From positions 682,001-746,000 of the forward strand of contig FNSS01000001.1 in the NCBI GenBank assembly GCA_900104855.1: a stretch of DNA of 64,000 nucleotides, read 5' to 3'. Both the position numbers and the translations under genes were made by a program. Each line of letters begins with the position of its first letter. Position 1 is the stretch's first letter. The notes beneath the pieces were generated by a model. That model saw only the letters and a list, made by a program, of their open reading frames with translations, did not search any database and was not told the origin of the DNA. Positions 59,447 to 64,000 of this stretch are shown piece by piece. The stretch comes from Rhizobiales bacterium GAS188 (GTDB lineage: Bacteria; Pseudomonadota; Alphaproteobacteria; Rhizobiales; Beijerinckiaceae).

Positions 59447-61429
59447 CTACATGCCGAAGGCGGTGCTGCGGCTGTTCCCGCGCTTGAGATTGCGATAGCG
59501 GGCCAGCGCCCAGAGCGGAAAGAATTTCGAGTAGCCGTGATAGCGCAGATAGAAGACGCGCGGAAAGCCGGTGGCGGTGTGGAACTCCTCCGGCCAGAAG
59601 CCATCCTTGCCCTGGGTCGCCGCGAGATAGGCGACACCACGGGCCACGGCCGGATGATCGACCTCACCGGCCGCCATCAACCCCAACAAGGCCCAGGCGG
59701 TCTGAGAGGCGGTGCTCGGCGCCGGCTCGAAGCCACGGTAATCGAGCTTGTAACTCTCGCCCCCCTCGCCCCAGCCGCCATCGGCGTTCTGGATACGCGA
59801 GAGCCAATCGACGGCGCGGCGGATCGGGGCGGATTGGAGATCGGCCTCCGCTACGCCAAGCGCGCACAGTGCCGACCAGGTGCCGTAGATGTAGTTCATC
59901 CCCCAGCGACCGAACCAGCTGCCGTCTCGCTCCTGAGCCGCGACGAGCGCGTCGATTCCGCGGGCCAGCACCTTGCTCGTCTGGCGCGTCTCGCCGAGCT
60001 GCGCCAGCATCGAGACGCAGCGCGCCGTGACATCGGCCGTCGGCGGATCGAGCAACGCGCCATGATCGGCAAAGGCGATATTGTTGAGGTAGTGGTGCGT
60101 GTTGTCAGCGTCGAAGGCAGCCCACGCACCATCGCGGCTCTGCAGCCCTTCGACCCATTCGCGCGCGCGCCCGATCGACGCCGCATCCTGCGTGGCCAGA
60201 GCATCCGGGACGCCATCACCCGAGGCGCCTCTTGCCGCCCTGTCCATCGCCATCGCCACGACCGCCGTATCGTCGAGATCGGGGTAGTGCGGATTGGCAT
60301 ATTGAAAGGCCCAGCCGCCGGGCCGTAGGTCCGGGCGCTGCATCGCCCAATCTCCCTTGACGTCGAGCACCTGCAACGGCTTCAGCCAGGCAAGGCCGGC
60401 GCGGGCCTTCGCTTCGCATGCCTCGCCGCCGACCTCGAGCAAGGTATGCGTGGCAAGTGCCGTGTCCCACACTGGCGAAACACAGGGCTGGCAATAGGCC
60501 TCGTCCGGTCCGACGACGAGCAGGCGCTCGATCGATTCCCGCGCCGCGACGAGGTCGGGATGGTCGGGCGCATAGCCCAGCGTGTCGAACATCAGTACCG
60601 TATTCGCCATAGCCGGGTAGATGGCGCCGAGGCCCTCGACACCATTGAGGCGCTCGGTGACGAAGGCAACGGCGGCCTCGATAGCGCGGCGGCGGGTCGC
60701 AGACGGAAAGAGCGGCTCGGCCAGCTTGAGCAGCGCGTCGACCGCGCCGAAGAACTTGACCCAGCCCCAGGCCTGGTGGGCGCCTTTCGGCCAATCGCGC
60801 ACGAGGTCCGGCCGCACCGTGAACAGCTCGTCGATGCGCACGCCGCGCGGGTTCTTGGCCTGCGGCTTGAGCGCCTGCAAGACGAGCAACGGCACGAGCA
60901 CGGTGCGCGCCCAATAGGAGACCTTGGAGATGTGGAAGGGAAACCACTTCGGCAGCAGCATGATCTCGACGGGCATGTTAGGCACGCCACGCCACGGGAT
61001 CGTCCCGTACAGGGCCAATAGAAAGCGTGTGAAGACGTTGCTCTTGGCCGCCCCGCCATGCGCCAGCACTGCCTCGCGCGCCCGACGCATATGGGCCGCC
61101 TGCGCGTCGTCGCCGATCATCTTCAACGCGAAATAGGCCTTGACGCTGGCGCTCATGTCAAAGGCGCCGTCGTGGAACAGGGGCCAGCCACCATGTGCGC
61201 CCTGGATACGGCGGAGATAGGCGCCGATCTTGCGCTCCAATTCCAGATTTGGGCTCTCGCCGCGATAGTGACGCAACAGCAGATATTCGGCGGGGATAGT
61301 CGCGTCCGCCTCCAGCTCGAAGCACCAGTGCCCGTCCGACCGCTGGCATGCGAGCAGAGCTTCGGTCGCGGACAAGATCCGGGGTGCGAGCGCGTCGAGC
61401 AACGGCGCTTGATCAAGAGAGAGATTCAC
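59447..61429 (-). CDS. shc: squalene-hopene cyclase
   Basis: A 660-residue class II terpene cyclase that turns squalene into hopene and hopanol at the inner membrane. The catalytic acid motif DxDD is DLDD at 384-387, and DGHWCFELEADATIPAEY is the N-terminal signature. QW-type repeats (RDGAWAAFDAD, ERDGSWFGRWG, NADGGWGEGG) stiffen the alpha/alpha barrels. It overlaps hpnE as ATGA, so translation is coupled. Also called hpnF. Confidence 0.97.
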   Translation of the reverse strand: MNLSLDQAPLLDALAPRILSATEALLACQRSDGHWCFELEADATIPAEYLLLRHYRGESPNLELERKIGAYLRRIQGAHGGWPLFHDGAFDMSASVKAYFALKMIGDDAQAAHMRRAREAVLAHGGAAKSNVFTRFLLALYGTIPWRGVPNMPVEIMLLPKWFPFHISKVSYWARTVLVPLLVLQALKPQAKNPRGVRIDELFTVRPDLVRDWPKGAHQAWGWVKFFGAVDALLKLAEPLFPSATRRRAIEAAVAFVTERLNGVEGLGAIYPAMANTVLMFDTLGYAPDHPDLVAARESIERLLVVGPDEAYCQPCVSPVWDTALATHTLLEVGGEACEAKARAGLAWLKPLQVLDVKGDWAMQRPDLRPGGWAFQYANPHYPDLDDTAVVAMAMDRAARGASGDGVPDALATQDAASIGRAREWVEGLQSRDGAWAAFDADNTHHYLNNIAFADHGALLDPPTADVTARCVSMLAQLGETRQTSKVLARGIDALVAAQERDGSWFGRWGMNYIYGTWSALCALGVAEADLQSAPIRRAVDWLSRIQNADGGWGEGGESYKLDYRGFEPAPSTASQTAWALLGLMAAGEVDHPAVARGVAYLAATQGKDGFWPEEFHTATGFPRVFYLRYHGYSKFFPLWALARYRNLKRGNSRSTAFGM

Positions 61430-62718
61430 GACGTACCACTTGCGGCAATGCGGAGATGTGGCGCCAAGGCCCGCCTCTCCGCGATGATCGACGCTGCCTT
61501 ATAGCCCGAACGCACTGCCCCTTCGATGGTGGCGGGCAGACCCGTTTGCGTCCAGTCGCCCGCGAGCACGACATTCGCCCAGCGGGTGCGTGCGGAGGGC
61601 CTCTTGGCATCCTGCGTCGGGGTTGCGGCGAAGGTCGCGCGCCTTTCCTTGACGATCTGCCAAGGTGGCAATGCCGGGTCGAGACCGCTCAGCGCCGCAA
61701 CTTCGCGCCAAATCTCCGCCGCAAGCACATCTCGCGGCCTGTCGAGAAGGCGATCCGCACCGCTGATCGTCACCGAAACATGGTCCGGATAGGCGAACAG
61801 CCATTCCGTCAGCCCGTTGACCACCCCGAGGATCATCGGCTGGCCTGGTCTTGGAGTCACGCGAAAATGGGCGTTGACAATCGCTCGGAATTCGTCGGGA
61901 ACGACGAGATCGGGAAGAAGCTCCTGCGCAGCCCACGGCGGCACCGCCAGGACCACCGCGTCGTCCTTGGCAAGCACCGTGCGATCCGCGCCGAGATCGA
62001 GACTGACCGCACGTCCTTCCGCGAACTCGATGCCGCGCAGGCGCTCACCCAGGCGAACCGGTGCGTTCCGCGCCGCGAGGTGGGCGAGCGCCGGCTCGAT
62101 GAAGCAGGACGAAAGCCCACCGGTTGCGATCAACGGACGGCAGGCCTTGCCGCCTGCTCCGAGCGTTTCGCGCAGCAGCGCGCCGGCGAGCATCGCAGAC
62201 CCCTCGGGCGGATCGGTGTTGAGCCCCGCCAGCAGGACCGGGTGCCAGAGCCGTTCATAGAGCGGGCCAGAGCAGTTCATCACGTCGCAGAGCGACGCCG
62301 TCGCCGGTGCCCGCAGCGCGCCGAGGGGCGCCAGATATTCGCGCAAGCGAGTGCCGGGCACGCGGCGCCCAGGATCGAGCAGCCACCACGGCATGCGCCC
62401 GTTATTCGGCCGCAACTGCCAGCGCGCGCCGCTCTTGATATCGACGAAGTCGAAGACGGCCGAGCCCGGCCCTTTTAGCGATGCGAGCGACCCGATGCGA
62501 GAGAGATAGTCATGGGCCGCATGGTTGCCGGAGAGAAGCAGATGATTGCCATTGTCAATCGCGAGGTCGAGCGCCTGATCGTGATAGGAACGACAACGGC
62601 CGCCGGCGACCCGCGCCGCCTCGTGCAGCACGACCCGATGACCGTCATCGACCAGGCAGACGGCCGCGCTCAATCCGGCAATACCCGCTCCGATGACATG
62701 AACCGTGGCGGCGTTCAT
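61426..62718 (-). CDS. hpnE: squalene-associated FAD oxidoreductase HpnE
   Basis: A 430-residue flavoprotein (amine-oxidase fold). The N-terminal FAD motif is VHVIGAGIAGLSAAV, and GGRCRSYHD and AGDWTQTGLPATIEGAVRSG at the C-terminus match the family. HpnE reduces hydroxysqualene to squalene in the HpnC/D/E route. Its start overlaps hpnD and its stop overlaps shc, each by 4 bp, so the minus-strand genes form one tightly coupled operon. Confidence 0.95.
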   Translation of the reverse strand: MNAATVHVIGAGIAGLSAAVCLVDDGHRVVLHEAARVAGGRCRSYHDQALDLAIDNGNHLLLSGNHAAHDYLSRIGSLASLKGPGSAVFDFVDIKSGARWQLRPNNGRMPWWLLDPGRRVPGTRLREYLAPLGALRAPATASLCDVMNCSGPLYERLWHPVLLAGLNTDPPEGSAMLAGALLRETLGAGGKACRPLIATGGLSSCFIEPALAHLAARNAPVRLGERLRGIEFAEGRAVSLDLGADRTVLAKDDAVVLAVPPWAAQELLPDLVVPDEFRAIVNAHFRVTPRPGQPMILGVVNGLTEWLFAYPDHVSVTISGADRLLDRPRDVLAAEIWREVAALSGLDPALPPWQIVKERRATFAATPTQDAKRPSARTRWANVVLAGDWTQTGLPATIEGAVRSGYKAASIIAERRALAPHLRIAASGTS

Positions 62719-63542
62719 ACGATGCCGTATTGGATGAGGGCGAGCAGGACACGCAGACGGCTCGTTTTCGTGCGCTGGCGCGGCGGTACGAAGCCGCGCG
62801 CCACCATGGCGTCGAGGACCGAACGATAGGCGGCTGCCATGAGCCGCGGCGCCCGCACGGCGCGCCGCGGCTCGGCTGCCATGATGCGCTCCGCCTCATC
62901 GAAATGCATGCGCGCGCGGGCCGCGACCTCGACGCAGGCGCCCGCAATCTTCGGATCGGCGCCGACGTCGCGGGGGTCGTCCGTCGTAATTGCGGCGGCT
63001 GCCAGCGCCTCGCGGGGCAGATACAGCCGGCCGATCGCTGCGTCCTCGTCGATGTCGCGCAGGATGTTGGTGAGCTGCAAGGCACGCCCGAGATGATGGG
63101 CGAGCGCCTGTCCGGCCTCGGCGCCCAGGCCGAAGATGCGCACCGACAATCGCCCGACCGCGCTCGCAACCCGGTCGCAATAAAGATCGAGCGTCGCCCA
63201 ATCCGGCGCACGGATATCGCCTGCGGCATCCATCGCCATGCCGTCGATGACGGCGTCGAAATCCGCCTGCTTCAGGCCGTAGCGGCGGACGGCGTCCGCG
63301 AGATCTCGCAGCTTCGCAGGTGAATGCCCGGCGAAGAGCATGGCGATGTCCGCACGCCAGCGCTCCAGATCGGCCATGCGCCTAGCCGAAGGACCGCCCT
63401 CATCGGCAATATCGTCGACTGCCCTGCAGAAGCCGTAGACCGAGTACATCGCACGGCGTTGCTCCTGGGGCAAAATGCGCATCGCCAAGTAGAAGGAACT
63501 AGCCTTCGCCACGGGCGCAGGAGGAGCCGCAGCCTGGCTCAT
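62715..63542 (-). CDS. hpnD: presqualene diphosphate synthase HpnD
   Basis: A 275-residue trans-isoprenyl synthase of the squalene/phytoene family. It starts MSQAAAPPAPVAKASSFYLA. The aspartate-rich motifs are CRAVDDIADE and NILRDIDEDAAIGR. HpnD condenses two farnesyl diphosphates to presqualene diphosphate. Both ends overlap neighbours by ATGA. A longer start at 63623 is rejected as it lies inside hpnC. Confidence 0.95.
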   Translation of the reverse strand: MSQAAAPPAPVAKASSFYLAMRILPQEQRRAMYSVYGFCRAVDDIADEGGPSARRMADLERWRADIAMLFAGHSPAKLRDLADAVRRYGLKQADFDAVIDGMAMDAAGDIRAPDWATLDLYCDRVASAVGRLSVRIFGLGAEAGQALAHHLGRALQLTNILRDIDEDAAIGRLYLPREALAAAAITTDDPRDVGADPKIAGACVEVAARARMHFDEAERIMAAEPRRAVRAPRLMAAAYRSVLDAMVARGFVPPRQRTKTSRLRVLLALIQYGIV

Positions 63543-64000
63543 TCGTGGAATTTCCGCTTTGTCGCGGTGCGGCGCATAAGAAACGATCCCAAACCACGCA
63601 AAATGCCGAGGCCGCCGACCCATGCGAAGCCGGCCTTGCCGAGATGCACGCTTTCGCTCAGCGGATCGCGCGTCGCGAGGCGGCGAACCAGATGCTCGGC
63701 GAGGCTCTGGATAGCTGCGATTTCGAGGGCGAGTCGCATGTCGGCGACCTGATGAACCAGCGGAGCGGCGTCGTGTAGCAGCGCCGAGGCCCGACGGGCA
63801 AGGTCGGCGACGGCGCCGCGCAAGGCGGGCGGCGCCTGCGGCTCGTCGAGCATGTCGATCGCCGCACCGTGCGCGCTGAGCGTCTCTTGCGGCAGGTAGA
63901 CGCGATCGAGGCGTCGATAGTCCTTGGCGCAGTCCTGCAGGTGGTTGATCACCTGCAGCGCCGAACAGAGCGGATCGGATGCGTCCCAGGCGGCTCGATC
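63539..64000 (-). CDS. hpnC: hydroxysqualene synthase HpnC, 5' part beyond the window
   Basis: The C-terminal 153 codons of a squalene-synthase-family protein; the frame stays open to the window edge. The residues visible at the edge are DRAAWDASDPLCSALQVINH. YLPQETLSAHGAAIDML and the second aspartate-rich region (LQDCAKDYRRLDRVYLP) fit HpnC. It converts presqualene diphosphate to hydroxysqualene. The C-terminal tail FLMRRTATKRKFHE ends in ATGA overlap with hpnD. The N-terminal half is outside this window. Confidence 0.92.
   Translation of the reverse strand, partial: DRAAWDASDPLCSALQVINHLQDCAKDYRRLDRVYLPQETLSAHGAAIDMLDEPQAPPALRGAVADLARRASALLHDAAPLVHQVADMRLALEIAAIQSLAEHLVRRLATRDPLSESVHLGKAGFAWVGGLGILRGLGSFLMRRTATKRKFHE

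Noticed and set aside
1-64000. CRISPR array, rRNA operon or riboswitch
   Set aside because: No regularly spaced repeats, rRNA signature or recognised aptamer core was seen. The tandem repeats present are direct and in frame within genes.

Overview
The window is GC-rich, densely coded DNA from an alphaproteobacterium, most likely of the Hyphomicrobiales (Rhizobiales). The evidence is a fused ispDF gene, a complete-looking hpn hopanoid locus, many ABC importers with twin-arginine-like leaders, and RraA/FAH-type catabolic genes. The genus cannot be fixed from the sequence alone.

Region 1 (1-8.3 kb) opens with a small ORF, rpsU, a cold-shock gene and an orphan BrnA-like antitoxin gene. A catabolic locus follows: a threonine-synthase-like PLP enzyme and a DoeB-type amidohydrolase on the minus strand, then a divergent LysR regulator and an Ehu-like polar amino-acid importer on the plus strand. 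The importer has a binding protein and two permeases but no ATPase. Two matching TCAT-N11-ATGA sites tie the LysR gene to both flanks.

Region 2 (7.5-14.4 kb) is a likely tartrate operon (two-subunit Fe-S dehydratase, MFS carrier, 2-hydroxyacid dehydrogenase, GntR), then alanine dehydrogenase with a divergent Lrp-type regulator. Region 3 (14.4-23.2 kb) holds an L,D-transpeptidase, small exported proteins, an alpha/beta hydrolase interrupted by an in-frame TAA, and a TPP-enzyme/SDR/binding-protein operon. A divergent MocR-type regulator there has glycine where the PLP lysine should be.

Region 4 (23.2-36.6 kb) is a long minus-strand run with two ABC importers that appear to share one ATPase, plus an amidohydrolase. 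A divergent DapA-family lyase, a YdcF protein, an RraA-family protein and a fumarylpyruvate-hydrolase-like enzyme follow. Region 5 (36.8-48.8 kb) looks like a mosaic genomic island beside tRNA-Glu. It contains a large serine recombinase whose frame runs antisense through the tRNA, an IS91-type element with its own tyrosine recombinase, an ECF sigma-factor operon with two small CPxC membrane proteins, an ankyrin protein, a ClpX-zinc-finger protein, a Rap1a-like protein and several decayed repeated gene tails.

Region 6 (48.8-64 kb) has a COG4091-type oxidoreductase and then the hopanoid locus. On the plus strand run ispDF, hpnL, hpnI, hpnJ, hpnK, ispH and hpnH. On the minus strand run hpnC (cut by the window edge), hpnD, hpnE, shc and hpnG. 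The MEP-pathway genes supply isoprenoid precursors. HpnD/C/E make squalene, Shc cyclises it, HpnH/HpnG add and trim the ribosyl side chain, and HpnI/K/J build the cyclitol-ether head group.

Recurring oddities are in-frame 15- and 18-bp tandem repeats in three unrelated genes, paired inverted intergenic repeats, and several broken or unusually started genes. No CRISPR array, rRNA gene or clear riboswitch was seen.
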